From NCBI GenBank assembly GCA_964036295.1, contig OZ038470.1:15630436-15694435 (forward strand): a stretch of 64,000 nucleotides of DNA, in the 5' to 3' direction. The DNA comes from Plumapathes pennacea. Lineage: Eukaryota > Cnidaria > Anthozoa > Antipatharia > Myriopathidae. Below, piece by piece: positions 1-26,870 of this stretch. How positions within the stretch are numbered: position 1 is the stretch's first letter; each line of letters begins with the position of its first letter. The notes beneath the pieces are model-generated. The model was not told where the DNA came from. It ran no database searches and saw nothing but the letters and a program-made list of their open reading frames with translations. The translations under genes and the position numbers were made by a program.

Positions 1-1300
1 CAAATTAACTCATACAGTCTGCCAAGCAACGTTCTCAGAATTTAATACTCAAATTTTGAACTTGGTCGGCCGTCGTAGTACGGGAAAAAAGGAACATTGA
101 TTTTCCAATTTTGAATTGATAGGCAGTACAATGAAATAGGCTTCCTGTGAAATTTGTTTTTACTCTGGGACTGCATGCACCAAACTCAGACATGCATATT
201 TAATGAGCTCGAATTGTTTTGTATATGAACCCGTTCGTTCAAAACAGCATGATTTCTCCCAGAATCAAAGCAAAACTTAAACGGTTTACTTCAAATTACA
301 TACACGGGCTTCAGACCTAGTCATAATTCTAAGGGCTTGTGAACGATTCTCGCTGAAATCACCGCATGTCAGATTACAACATTTGTTACAGTTTTGTCTT
401 GAAAGAAAAAAATAAGACCTCTGACTAAATCATTCAAGACTTCCGATTGCTCTGAGCGAATACGGTAGCCGAAACTGGCGACAGAAGCGTATGAAAACAA
501 TACTTCGAGGGAAAATGATCTGCATACAGATTTTGATACATTCTTGAAGTGATCGAGTTACAAGATACGGGTAGAATATTTGTCACGGTGATTGTTCGAT
601 TTCCACTGACTAACCTTTTTTGCTTGTCCTTTCTGAATAAGTACGTAAGTTTAACAAAAAACGGCGTCTGAAGCTCCCAATTTGCTTTCAAGCGCTGTTC
701 CCTTTGCGGAGCTGTTTCTTCAGCACGCTTCCGTTCATGATGCTGTCGGTTATAACATGTTTGTCGTCTTTTCTCTAGACGTATTTGGTGCTGTTCGATC
801 GTTTCACGATTTCGCCTTCCCTGTGTCTGTTCCCTTCCCTTTTAAATACGAGCTTCGCGAGATCTTTCTGTTTCAAGTTTTCCAGTTTTCAAATTCATAT
901 TCGTGAACACAGTTACGTACAATTGTTGCTTCGTTCAAACCTTTTTTGACCTCGCTTTGACGCTAATCGATAATTATTATTACATCATTGCCTTAGGCAC
1001 AGATATTCTTTAGTCTTTACATGAAGTGTTGTCTGCCCCTTGACTGACAGACGAACATTAGATTTCGAGATGGCGACACGCTTGGACTCTCAAAATAACG
1101 AGAAACTGCACCGTTAGCTTCTTGATTATTACCCTCGCTTACGTTCGGGAATAAATCAATATCAGTTATTAACAGAGGTTAAACAGTGTTTCACTCAAAA
1201 GCAAATTTGATTCAAATAATTGAAAACTTCAACTTCTGAAATAAGACTAGAGTTAGTTTCGGCCGGTGTTTGCGTGTTCGTGTTCGTGTGTGTAGTTTTT

Positions 1301-2835
1301 AAGGTCGGCGTCTCACGAAAGTGAGAAGCACGACCTTGTTGCGGCCACGACACCGTCAGTCCGTCAGTCAGTCCGTCAGTCAGTCCGTCATCTGTGTCAA
1401 CAATAGGCTTCCAAATTAGGAAGTTTATTCCAAATTTGGGCACGATCACGCATGATGAAATACATTTCAAGAGATCGATTAACTTTAAAGGCACGGAATC
1501 ATACGACCTTTTAATCACGGCTTTTGGTGAAAGTATGAATGCGGAAGATGCTCCAAAGGTTTATACTTGCTCTTGGCCGATACCTCGAGTGTTTCAAGCA
1601 TCGCCCGATTTCCTGATAAACTCTGAGTGAAAACAACATTTCATACTGGCGTAACGGTACGGACTTTATATCGATCGTGTAGTTATTATTTTGTGTGAAT
1701 GTTTCAGTCGGTTGACCGTACACAGGAACCCGGCGTTCATCTCTATCGACACTCATTGTGCAGTGGACGCGCGCGATTTAGTTGTTTACATTCCTCAGTT
1801 TAAATTTGCCTGGATAACTTACCGCAAGACTTGAAGTATATTGTGTATGCCGAAGCCCTTGAACGAAAGGTTACTTTGGTGTTCTTCGTTGATAATGAGT
1901 TACAATATTATTAAGAGTTTGCTCGAACGAACTATGCAAGAAAACAACACATTCTTGTACGTATGTACGTATTCAGTCATCCGGTTAATATTTATCTGTT
2001 TCATCGGATTACCGAGACCGTAAATATGTGAACCTTCTATGACAGGTCATTCATGTGACTATAATAAACTTCACTCAAAAAGCATTTTGTATTCGTCGTC
2101 ATTTGAAACCCGAGTTAAAGATTACCGCGTGAATATGTATACCGCTTAGAAGGAAGTTACGCCGCTCAAAATGATTTAAACACCGGTAAAGCGGGCAAGG
2201 TTTGTGCACTTTAGAATAATAATATCCTGTCAATGTTCGCTTTGAGTTGAAGGGATTAGGCCACTTTGAGGTTTACGAGAAGTTATTTGACTCTCTGAGC
2301 TGAGCCGATTGCCTCATTAAATATGCATGTTACGCTTGATTGAGTGCAAGCGTGTTGCCCTCACAGTGGTAAAGCGTGATGTCTTACTTTGCAAAATTTT
2401 CCATTCGAATCTCTAAACATACACAGCTGCTGCACAAACGTGTGCAAAGTTTCAAATCGCTAGCCCTACTGACAGCAACCAGATAGCTCCATACTGAACT
2501 CTCTTATTTAGCATCAGTTCTAAATCAAAGGAACCATTAACACCAAATAGGAGGGTTTAGTGTTGAGCAATTTGAACTTCAATAGCCCACATCTCAGCTG
2601 TTCAATGCGCTAAAGAGCTAATTTTTTGTGTGACCGTTTTTAGACAGGGCATTCCACAGAATTGTCTAAAATCCATATTCCAATATTTTTTGTGACATCA
2701 CTTTACCACTATATTCACTCAAGGCAATCCCTACTTTAGAGCAGTTAAGACACAAGCCTGTTGTACGGACTAGACCACAACCAAAGTCTGCCAATCAAAA
2801 AGATAGCCGACCTTACAGCGGCATCGCTGCTTTGA
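1301..2835. mobile_element. 1.5 kb insertion private to copy 1
   Basis: Copy 2 reads straight through this site (at about 14318), as does copy 3, so the block is an insertion in copy 1 or a loss from the others. The left end starts AAGGTCGGC, and the inverse GCCGACCTT lies near 2807-2815, which suggests terminal inverted repeats of a non-autonomous DNA transposon, although the right boundary by alignment is about 20 bp further out. It contains a short GTCAGTCC tandem repeat at 1350-1390. No transposase-like protein was recognised. Confidence 0.65.
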
Positions 2836-2962
2836 TTTGGTTTCGTTTTGTGGTATTGTACGTTGCATTAATTTTTTTTTGTTTTTGCACCATTTGGACA
2901 ATTTGTCATACTGTGTGTAAAAGAAAGTGCTCCAAAAAGCGCGATCACAAACTTTTCCAGTT

Positions 2963-3210
2963 TATTTTATGGAAAACAAAGCACAGAAAAAAAGTAGACT
3001 TACCATCGGTAAAGTGAACAGGAAAGCCACGAGAAATCGGTCATGGGTGTTCATCTTATAGCACAGCGGCCTTATGAACTGCTCCCTGAAAGACCGTTGA
3101 ATGTCCAAGTAATGCGCCTGGTGCAAGTTACACAAAGCAATTATGGCCGTGCCAAGAGGGAGCAGGTGCCAATCATATACAATTCGGTAGGTCACGAGAT
3201 CCACTGCTAC
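2963..3210 (-). other. Exon-like segment of unrecognised protein, copy 1
   Basis: On the minus strand a segment with a TTTTTTTAG acceptor-like start (about 3212) and a GATG|GTAAGT donor-like end (about 3001) encodes a hydrophobic stretch with the motif QRSFREQFIRPLC. I do not recognise the family. Copies 1 and 2 lack 22 bases present in copy 3, which shifts the frame at the end of the segment, so the copies may be dead. A variable A-rich run (AAATAAAT repeats here, pure A in copy 3) sits beside the acceptor. Confidence 0.4.
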
Positions 3211-3500
3211 TAAAAAAATAAATAAATAAATAGATAAATAAATAAATAAAAAACGGTTTGTTGTATTTTGAATAATGGCAAGGAAAGTAAGTTGCGCCCG
3301 CGTGACTGTCAAATTGGGTCAGCCGACGTCTGTGTGGGATCGTGCAGTCAAGTGGAAATCGCTTCAGTGTTGTTTTGATTCGTTTTGCTTTGCTTATATT
3401 CACAAGGTGGTTCATGTGTGTGTGTGTGTGTGTGCTGTTGTTGTTGTTGTTGTTTTTCTAAACTGACCACACTCAAAAATCAGCTGCGAAACTCAAAAAT

Positions 3501-3869
3501 ATGACTTATCTGATATTCCATCATTTGGTGATATTTCGTGCAAAGCAATCCCTACTCTACACACGACTGCCATACTGTGCCATGACCGTGGATCGGTATT
3601 GCGCTGTGGTGTTTCCCATGAGGTTCGTATTTACGAGGGGCCGGGTGGGAATGGCAGTTATACTGACTTGGCTCGTATCAATAGCAGCTCGCCTACCGTA
3701 TTTTTTGCCCTGCAACTACCTGTGCAAGAAGGAAAAATCATACGGTGTGCGAGCAAAACAGATTTACCTGTTAGCCTCTGTTGCTAACGCTCTGTGTTGT
3801 ACCTCTCATTTGTCAGATATTCCTGCAGCACAGTTCCTTGTGACGTACGTTTCTGGCGGTTCTTTTTAG
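3501..3869 (+). pseudogene. Rhodopsin-family GPCR fragment (TM3-TM4), copy 1
   Basis: The translation contains AMTVDRYCAVVFPMRF, the DRY motif at the end of TM3, followed by a TM4-like stretch (MAVILTWLVSIAARLPYF). TM1, TM2 and TM5-TM7 were not found nearby in the same strand, so this is a fragment. Copy 1 has six T residues where copies 2 and 3 have seven, so its downstream frame differs. I infer a pseudogene or detached exon that travelled with the duplicated unit. Confidence 0.6.
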
Positions 3870-4107
3870 CTCACGGTAACTCCGCTCTCAACCTTCATTG
3901 TGTCTTGTTTAGTTCAGAATTTTGTCAGGGCTTCAAGCACGTTTTATGTCTCGGATGTCTCGGATGTATCACGATAAGAAACAAGAATGATCGTCGAGCA
4001 AAACGTAAATTCTGCCAGGCAATTGTTTGTCTTATATATATATATATATTGAAGGCAAAATTAAACTCGAAAGGAATGTGACAATTTTTTAGTGAGCAAT
4101 TGTTTGT

Positions 4108-4218
<111 letters not shown>

Positions 4219-4387
4219 TGAAGGCAAAATTAAACTCGAAAGGAATGTGACAATTTTTTAGTGAGCTATTGTTTTTTTTTAACAACTTTAACAACAACAT
4301 CAAGTTCAGCATATAGGTATCCACATTGACAAGGTACTTCTGTATGTATTAATGAAATATGTCTATTTTCCTTGTTCCTGTCTTCAG

Positions 4388-4518
4388 CATAACTTGTGTT
4401 GTGACAACTGTCACTCACATGTGGCTATGGCACCGAATCTGATGAGTTACGACAGATCATCATCATGGAACATGGTCAAGTTGGCATTTTATATGCTAAT
4501 TCATGGGAAGTATGTCAG
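4388..4518 (+). pseudogene. Displaced copy of TMEM222 exon 5, unit copy 1
   Basis: These 131 bases are almost identical to exon 5 of the complete TMEM222 gene at 29272-29402, with the same CAG acceptor, GTGATG donor and flanking intron (about 4302-4760 matches 29188-29650). Exons 1-4 and 6 are absent here. One change turns the MALNLM motif into MAPNLM. It cannot encode TMEM222 alone and is best read as a captured exon. Confidence 0.88.
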
Positions 4519-5553
4519 GTGATGCAAAATGTCTCTTTTTCTGCCATTTTTTACTATGTACATCTATACCATAATCATGTGCAATTCGCAAGGCTGAGAT
4601 ATTTTTTGCGGGCCACCTGATGATAAAACTTGGCAGGCAGAGTAGAGAACTGAGAGTGTAGACTTATTGAATTCACACAACACTAAGTATAACTATATTA
4701 CTGATAGCCCCAATCTCCGAATTACAACCTCACAAACATTGTTACGCACACGTGTATGCACAATGACAATTTCAATGTGATTAAACTTCATATTTGTGGC
4801 TGAAAATTTAGAAATCCTGATGGTGTAACGACTCTAATAAAGGATCTCAATAAGTACATTCTAAAACATTACAACAGTGTTCATTTCCAACTCATGAACT
4901 GTCAAATAAAACCTGAAGCTGTGTAAATCAAATGGAAGCTCTCAATGAGTACATTCTAATAGCAGTGTCAAATGAAACATACGTTTTTGTTGAGCGGAGC
5001 TCGCAATTTTAAACGTTTTCGATATTTTAATTCAAATGGAAACATGGCCGTATATAAGATTAACTCCTTGGCCTTAACTTCCACTCCGACTACTTTATAA
5101 AACTAGCAAAACAACCGCAAAAAATAAATGCTTAAATTGTGTGTACACCTTTTTTACGGTGAGAGATCATCGCACGAAACTGTTGAAACGACAGAAAATT
5201 CAAGCTGTACAATCTTTGGCTTGTAAGGCCTCACGAATATTCCAATTGGTTTAAAACACTTTCTATAACATAATAAGTTGTGCACAAGAAAATCTGCGCT
5301 GACACACGAGCGGCCATTGGCAGACCCTCATGAACAAACATTTGTATTCATTTTTTATGACAGCGTCAAGTTATTTGGACTCCGAACTTAAGATCATTGC
5401 TGATCCCAATTATATTAAACTGTCAAATGAAACATGCGTTTTGGTTGAGCGGAGCTCGCAATTCTAAACGTTTTGAATATTTTAATTCAAATGGAAACAT
5501 GGCCGTATAAGGTTAACTCCATGACCTTAACTTCCACATAAATTTCATTGATC

Positions 5554-12649
<7,096 letters not shown>

Positions 12650-14445
12650 GCTGAAAAATAAAAAGCCACTAGAACCAGAGGAAAAAAATTGAGAAATGCT
12701 AATGTCACCCGTATTTTATAGGGGGTCCTTGTAGTTCGATATAATAGGTTAATATGATGGGAAGCAGGTGATCACGTCTTGTTATAATAAAATATTGATG
12801 TTACTAGAAATGCGATAATCGCAGATACCCCCTCGCTCTGCCATTGATAGCCTTTGTTTTACCAAAATGTTGACTCAATCTTTTCGTCGAAGTCAAGTGC
12901 TACACGCAAAGGAAGGAGAAAAAGAATGGTGTGTGTTATACTTTTGCGTTGAAAAAAGAGTCGATTACGCGACGAAGTACGTATTTCCCATGGTCGGCAC
13001 GTCAAATTAACTCATACAGTCTGCCAAGCAACGTTCTCAGAATTTAATACTCAAATTTTGAACTTGGTCGGCCGTCGTAGTACGGGAAAAAAGGAACATT
13101 GATTTTCCAATTTTGAATTGATAGGCAGTACAATTAAATAGGCTTCCTGTGAAATTTGTTTTTACTCTGGAACTGCATGCACCAAACTCAGACATGCATA
13201 TTTAATGAGCTCAAATTGTTTTGTATATGAACCCGTTCGTTCAAAACAGCATGATTTCTCCCAGAATCAAAGCAAAACTTAAACGGTTTACTTCAAATTA
13301 CATACACGGGCTTCAGACCTAGTCATAATTCTAAGGGCTTGTGAACGATTCTCGCTGCAATCACCGCATGTCAGATTACAGCATTTGTTACAGTTTTGTC
13401 TTGAAAGAAAAAAATAAGACACCTGACTAAATCATTCAAGACTTCCGATTGCTCTGAGCGAATACGGTAGCCGAAACTGGCGACAGAAGCGTATGAAAAC
13501 AATACTTCGTTGGAAAATTATCTGCATACAGATTTTGATACATTCTTGAAGTGATCGAGTTACAAGATACGGGTAGAATATTTGTCACGGTGATTGTTCG
13601 ATTTCCACTGACTAACCTTTTTTGCTTGTCCTTTCTGAATAAGTACGTAAGTTTAACAAAAAACGGCGTCTGAAGCTCCCAATTTGCTTTCAAGCGCTGT
13701 TCCCTTTGCGGAGCTGTTTCTTCAGCACGCTTCCGTTCATGATGCTGTCGGCTATAACATGTTTGTCGTCTTTTCTCTAGACGTATTTGGCGCTGTTCGA
13801 TCGTTTCACGATTTCGCCTTCCCTGTGTCTGTTCCCTTCCCTTTTAAATACGAGCTTCGCGAGATCTTTCTGTTTCAAGTTTTCCAGTTTTCAAATTCAT
13901 ATTCGTGAACACAGTTACGTACAATTGTTGCTTCGTTCAAACCTTTTTTGACCTCGCTTTGACGCTAATCGATAATTACTATTACGTCATTGCCTCAGGC
14001 ACAGATATTCTTTAGTCTTTACATGAAGTGTTGTCTGCCCCTTGACTGACAGACTGACTGACAGACAGACGAACATTAGATTTCGAGATGGCGACACGCT
14101 TGGACTCTCAAAATAACGAGAAACTGCACCGTTAGCTTCTTGATTATTACCCTCGCTTACGTTCGGGAATAAATCAATATCAGTTATTAACAGAGGTTAA
14201 ACAGTGTTTCACTCAAAAGCAAATTTGATTCAAATAATTGAAAACTTCAACTTCTGAAATAAGACTAGAGTTAGTTTCGGCCGGTGTTTGCGTGTTCGTG
14301 TTCGTGTGTGTAGTTTTTTGGTTTCGTTTTGTGGTATTGTACGTTGCATTAATTTTTGTTTTTGTTTTTGCACCATTTGGACAATTTGTCATACTGTGTG
14401 TAAAAGAAAGTGCTCCAAAAAGCGCGATCACAAACTTTTCCAGTT

Positions 14446-14695
14446 TATTTTATGGAAAACAAAGCACAGAAAAAAAGTAGACTTACCATCGGTAAAGTGA
14501 ACAGGAAAGCCACGAGAAATCGGTTATGGGTGTTCATCTTATAGCACAGCGGCCTTATGAACTGCTCCCTGAAAGACCGTTGAATGTCCCAGTAGTGCGC
14601 CTGGTGCAAGTTACACAAAGCAATTATGGCCGTGCCAAGAGGGAGCAGGTGCCAATCATATACAATTAGGTAGGTCACGAGATCCACTGCTACTA
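14446..14695 (-). other. Exon-like segment of unrecognised protein, copy 2
   Basis: Same segment as at 2963-3210, with a few substitutions (for example Asp to Asn in the MNTHD motif). It has the same 22-base deletion as copy 1. The acceptor-like and donor-like ends are kept. Confidence 0.4.
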
Positions 14696-14876
14696 AAAAA
14701 AATAAATAAATAAATAAATAAATTGTTGTATTTTGAATAATGGCAAGGAAAGTAAGTTGCGCCCGCGTGACTGTCAAATTGGGTCAGCCGACGTCAGTGT
14801 GGGATCGTGCAGTCAAGTGGAAATCGCTTCAGTGTTGTTTTGATTCGTTTTGCTTTGCTTATATTCATTAGGTGGT

Positions 14877-14911
<35 letters not shown>

Positions 14912-14964
14912 TGTTGTTTTTCTAAACTGACCACACTCAAAAATCAGCTGCGAAACTCAAAAAT

Positions 14965-15252
14965 ATGACTTATCTGATATTCCATCATTTGGTGATATTT
15001 CGTGCAAAGCAATCCCTACTTTACACACGACTGCCATACTGTGCCATGACCGTGGATCGGTATTGCGCTGTGGTGTTTCCCATGAGGTTCGTATTTACGA
15101 GGGGCCGGGTGAGAATGGCAGTTATACTGACTTGGCTCGTATCAATAGCAGCTCGCCTACCGTATTTTTTTGCCCTGCAACTACCTGTGCAAGAAGGAAA
15201 AATCATACGGTGTGCGAGCAAAACAGATTTACCTGTTAGCCTCTGTTGCTAA
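14965..15252 (+). pseudogene. Rhodopsin-family GPCR fragment (TM3-TM4), copy 2
   Basis: Same fragment as in copy 1 with the DRY motif intact. An extra T in the run near 15165 moves the frame after TM4, and it ends soon after at a TAA. No other transmembrane segments of a receptor are visible around it. Confidence 0.6.
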
Positions 15253-15492
15253 CGCTCTGTGTTGTACCTCTCATTTGTCTATTTGTGATATTCCTGCAGC
15301 ACAGTTCCTTGTGACGTACGTTTCTGGCGGTTCTTTTTAGCTCACGGTAACTCCGCTCTCAACCTTCATTGTGTCTTGTTTAGTTCAGAATTTTGTCAGG
15401 GCTTCAAGCACGTTTTATGTCTCGGATGTATCACGATAAGAAACAAGAATGATCGTCGAGCAAAACGTAAATTCTGCCAGGCAATTGTTTGT

Positions 15493-15547
<55 letters not shown>

Positions 15548-15740
15548 AAGGCAAAATTAAACTCGAAAGGAATGTGACAATTTTTTAGTGAGCTATTGTT
15601 TTTTTTGTTTTTTTTGTTTTTTTTTTTTTTTTTAACAACTTTAACAACAACATCAAGTTCAGCATATAGGTATCCACATTGACAAGGTACTTCTGTATGT
15701 ATTGATGAAATATGTCTATTTTCCTTGTTCCTGTCTTCAG

Positions 15741-15871
15741 CATAACTTGTGTTGTGACAACTGTCACTCACATGTGGCTATGGAACTGAATCTGATGAGT
15801 TACGACAGATCATCATCATGGAACATGGTCAAGTTGGCATTTTATATGCTAATTCATGGGAAGTATGTCAG
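15741..15871 (+). pseudogene. Displaced copy of TMEM222 exon 5, unit copy 2
   Basis: Second displaced copy of the 131-base exon with intact splice signals. A different change gives MELNLM instead of MALNLM, so each displaced copy has its own non-synonymous hit while the parent gene keeps the expected residue. Confidence 0.88.
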
Positions 15872-16453
15872 GTGATGCAAAATGTCTCTTTTTCTGCCAT
15901 TTTTCACTATGTACATCTATACCATAATCATGTGCAATTCGCAAGGCTGAGATATTTTTTGCGGGCCACCTGATGATAAAACTTGGCAGGCAGAATAGAG
16001 AACTGAGAGTGTAGGCTTATTGAATTTACACAACACTAAGTATAACAATATCACTGATAGCCCCAATCTCCGAATTACAACCTCACAAACATTGTTATGC
16101 ATACGTGTATGCACAATGACAATTTCAATGTGATTAAACTTCATATTTGTGGCTGAAAATTTAGGAATCCTGATGGTGTAACGACTCTAATAAAGCATCT
16201 CAATAAGTACATTCTAAAATATTACAACAGTGTTCATTTCCAACTCATGAACTGTCAAATAAAACCTGAAGCTGTGTAAATCAAATGGAAGCTCTCAATG
16301 AGTACATTCTAATAGCAGTGTCAAATGAAACATACGTTTTTGTTGAGCGGAGCTCGCAATTTTAAACGTTTTCGATATTTTAATTCAAATGGAAACATGG
16401 CCGTATATAAGATTAACTCCTTGGCCTTAACTTCCACATAAATTTCATTGTTC

Positions 16454-16710
16454 CTAGGGTCTAATTATCATTATGGAAGCCTTAGCTGAGTAGGAGTAGC
16501 CTCTCCAGGTCGACCAGTTGATTCCGTCGGCGAAGGAGGAGTGGTGCCCACCCTGGTGGTATCGACCATTAAGATTTGACGCGTGGCAAGCGCTGTACCA
16601 CCAGGCGCCCTTATATATTTGGGAACAGCTGCCACCAAGCTTATCATTATCTCGGTCTTTGGTGCTGAAGGGCCTGCCATTATGCCAGCCGAGCGAGTTA
16701 CCCGCCGAAC
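16454..16710 (-). CDS. Extra intact terminal fibrinogen exon of copy 2
   Basis: This 257-base exon has the same length, the same CAG acceptor and phase as the last exon of gene B (17892-17636), and an open frame to a TAG stop. It encodes the C-terminal half of a fibrinogen domain with DRDND and the two conserved cysteines, and ends ...[14 protein letters not shown], closer to the usual end of the family than exon 9 (...[14 protein letters not shown]). It could be an alternative last exon of gene B or a relic of a lost neighbour. Copy 1 has lost the equivalent block (join near 5086). Confidence 0.7.
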
Positions 16711-17635
16711 CTGAAGCATATATCAGTTATTTCATAAAACTGAGCATAAAAGTACACGTGTCCAGAAATACACCACTGAGGTGTGATCATTGGTAGAGGA
16801 AGGAACATTTTAGCCTGATAGGAGTGGAGAGAAGGGAGGTGGATCGCTCCACTCGCCTTTCTCCGGTTTTTCAATTTTTTCTTATTGTTTATGTTGAAAG
16901 TATGCTTTCTGAAAGTGTATTTAATTTTGTACAAATATTCTGAAAGTCTTTCCCAAAATCGATCAGGTAATTCCGTTTCTTGTGTGGTGGAAGTACTAGA
17001 CTTTGCGTACGTGATCATGATTGTTACAAGATTCATATAACTGTGACAATTAAACTTTTTAGTGATAAAAAAGTCAAATTAGTTTATAAAACGTTTAGCA
17101 CTATAGAGTGGTTATATGCCAAGGTAAAATCCCCGTTGTAATACTAAGATATTGTTTTTTTATTTTAATTTCTTCATATTGTAATGACTACTTTATAAAA
17201 CTAGCAAACCCACCGCAAAAAATAAATGCTTCAATCGTGTGTACACCTTTTTTACGGTGAGAGATCATCGCACGAAACTGTTGAAACGACAGAAAATTCA
17301 AGCTGTACAATCTTTGGCTTGTAAGGCCTCACGAATATTCCAATTGGTTTAAAACACTTTCTATAACATAATAAGTTGTGCACAAGAAAATCTGCGCTGA
17401 CACACGAGCGGCCATTGGCAGACCCTCATGAACAAACATTTGTATTCATTTTTTATGACAGCGTCAAGTTATTTGGACTCCGAACTTAAGATCATTGCTG
17501 ATCCCAATTATATAAACTGTCAAATGAAACATGCATTTTGGTTGAGCGGAGCTCGCAATTCTAAACGTTTTGAATATTTTAACTCAAATGGAAACATGGC
17601 CGATGACCTTAACTTCCACATAAATTTCATTGATC

Positions 17636-25210
<7,575 letters not shown>

Positions 25211-25734
25211 GCTGAAAAATAAAAAGCCACTAGAACCAGAGGGAAAAAATGAGAAATGCTAATGTCACCCGTATTTTATAGGGGGTCCTTCTAGTTCGAT
25301 ATAATAGGTTAATATAATGGGAAGCAGGTGACCACGTCTTGTTATAATAAAATATTGATGTTATAAATCAACATCAGAGGTTAAACAGTGTGTCACTCAA
25401 AAGCAAATTTGATTCAAATAATTGAAAACTTCAACTTCTGAAATAAAACTGGAGTTAGAATAAAACTGGAGTTAGTTTCGGCCGGTGTTTGCGTGTTCGT
25501 GTTCGTGTTCGTGTGTGTGTGTGTCCGTGTGTGTGTGCGTGTGCAAATGCGAGTATGTGTGGTTTTTTTGGTTTCGTGTTGTGGTGTTGTACGTTGCATT
25601 ATTATTTTTTTGTTGTTTTTGCACCATTTGGACAATTTGTCATACTGCGTGTAAAAGAAAGTGCTCCAAAAAGCGCGATCACAAACTTTTCCAGTTTATT
25701 TTATGGAAAACAAAGTACAGGAAAAAAAGCAGAC

Positions 25735-25968
25735 TTACCATCGGTAAAGTGGTCTTGATCCATTGAGACGAAAAACAGGAAAGCCACGAGAAATCGGTCA
25801 TGGGTGTTCATCTTATAGCACAGCGGCCTTATGAACTGCTCCCTGAAAGACCGTTGAATGTCCAAGTAATGCGCCTGGTGCAAGTTACACAAAGCAATTA
25901 TGGCCGTGCCAAGAGGGAGCAGGTGCCAATCATATACAATTCGGTAGGTCACGAGATCCACTGCTACT
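25735..25968 (-). other. Exon-like segment of unrecognised protein, copy 3
   Basis: Third copy of the segment. It carries 22 extra bases near 25752-25773, giving a reading frame that runs through FFVSMDQDHFTDG to the same donor, so this is probably the ancestral form. A run of about 23 A residues precedes it on the plus strand. Confidence 0.4.
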
Positions 25969-26235
25969 AAAAAAAAAAAAAAAAAAAAAAAAAAACTGTT
26001 TGTTGTATTTTGAATAATGGCAAGGAAAGTAAGTTGCGCCCGCGTGACTGTCAAATTGGGTCAGCCGACGTCAGTGTGGGATCGTGCAGTTAAGTGGAAA
26101 TCGCTTCAGTGTTGTTTTGATTCGTTTTGCTTTGCTTATATTCATTAGATGGTTCGTGTGTGTGTGCTGTTGTAGTTGTTGTTGTTGTTTTTCTAAACTG
26201 ACCACACTCAAAAATCAGCTGCGAAACTCAAAAAT

Positions 26236-26637
26236 ATGACTTATCTGATATTCCATCATTTGGTGATATTTCGTGCAAAGCAATCCCTACTCTACACACG
26301 ACTGCCATACTGTGCCATGACCATGGATCGGTATTGCGCTGTGATGTTTCCCATGGGGTTCGTATTTACGAGGGGCCGGGTGAGAATGGCAGTTATCTTG
26401 ACTTGGCTCGTATCAATAGCAGCTCGCCTACCGTATTTTTTTGCCCTGCAACTAAAAAACGAATTTTGTCCTGTGCAAGAAGGAAAAATCATACGGTGTG
26501 CGAGCAAAACAGATTTACCTGTTAGCCTCTGTTGCTCACGCTCTGTGTTGTACCTCTCATTTGTCAGATATTCCTGCAGCACAGTTTCTTGTGACGTCCG
26601 TTTCTGGCGGTTCTTTCTAGCTCACGGTTCTTTCTAG
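26236..26637 (+). pseudogene. Rhodopsin-family GPCR fragment (TM3-TM4), copy 3
   Basis: Third copy, with MTMDRYCAVMFPMGF in place of MTVDRYCAVVFPMRF. It has a 15-base insertion after TM4 (about 26454-26468) and stays open to 26637. It is the last recognisable item of the duplicated unit before single-copy sequence. Confidence 0.55.
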
Positions 26638-26870
26638 CTCACTCCGCTCTCAACCTTTATTGTTTCTTGTTTAGTCCAGAATTTTGTCAGGGTTTCACAA
26701 ACACGTTTCGTGTCTCGGATGTATCACGATAAGAAACAAGAATGATCGTCGAGCAAAACGTAAATTCTGCCAGGCAATTGTTTGTCTTATATATATATTT
26801 ATTGAAGGCAAAATTAAACTCGAAAGGAATGTGACAATTTTTTAGTGAGCTACTGTGCTACTGATTTTTA

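Larger units (their letters stand above)
25365..26870. repeat. Tandem segmental duplication, copy 3 (partial)
   Basis: This block matches about 1155-4265 of copy 1 (without its insertion) and 14170-15595 of copy 2. It has the GPCR fragment and the minus-strand exon-like segment but no PAN/EGF/fibrinogen gene. It ends just after the short TA repeat, at the point where copies 1 and 2 run on into the TMEM222 exon 5 copy. A 17 bp stretch is tandemly doubled at about 26607-26640. Confidence 0.9.

Noticed and set aside
434..691. 85-codon minus-strand frame repeated at 13436-13693
   Set aside because: Same reasoning: identity follows from duplication and there is no recognisable protein feature.
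682..906. 74-codon plus-strand frame, kept in unit 2 at 13684-13908
   Set aside because: Conserved only because the unit was duplicated recently; no known domain, no splice partners, low-complexity Phe-rich composition.
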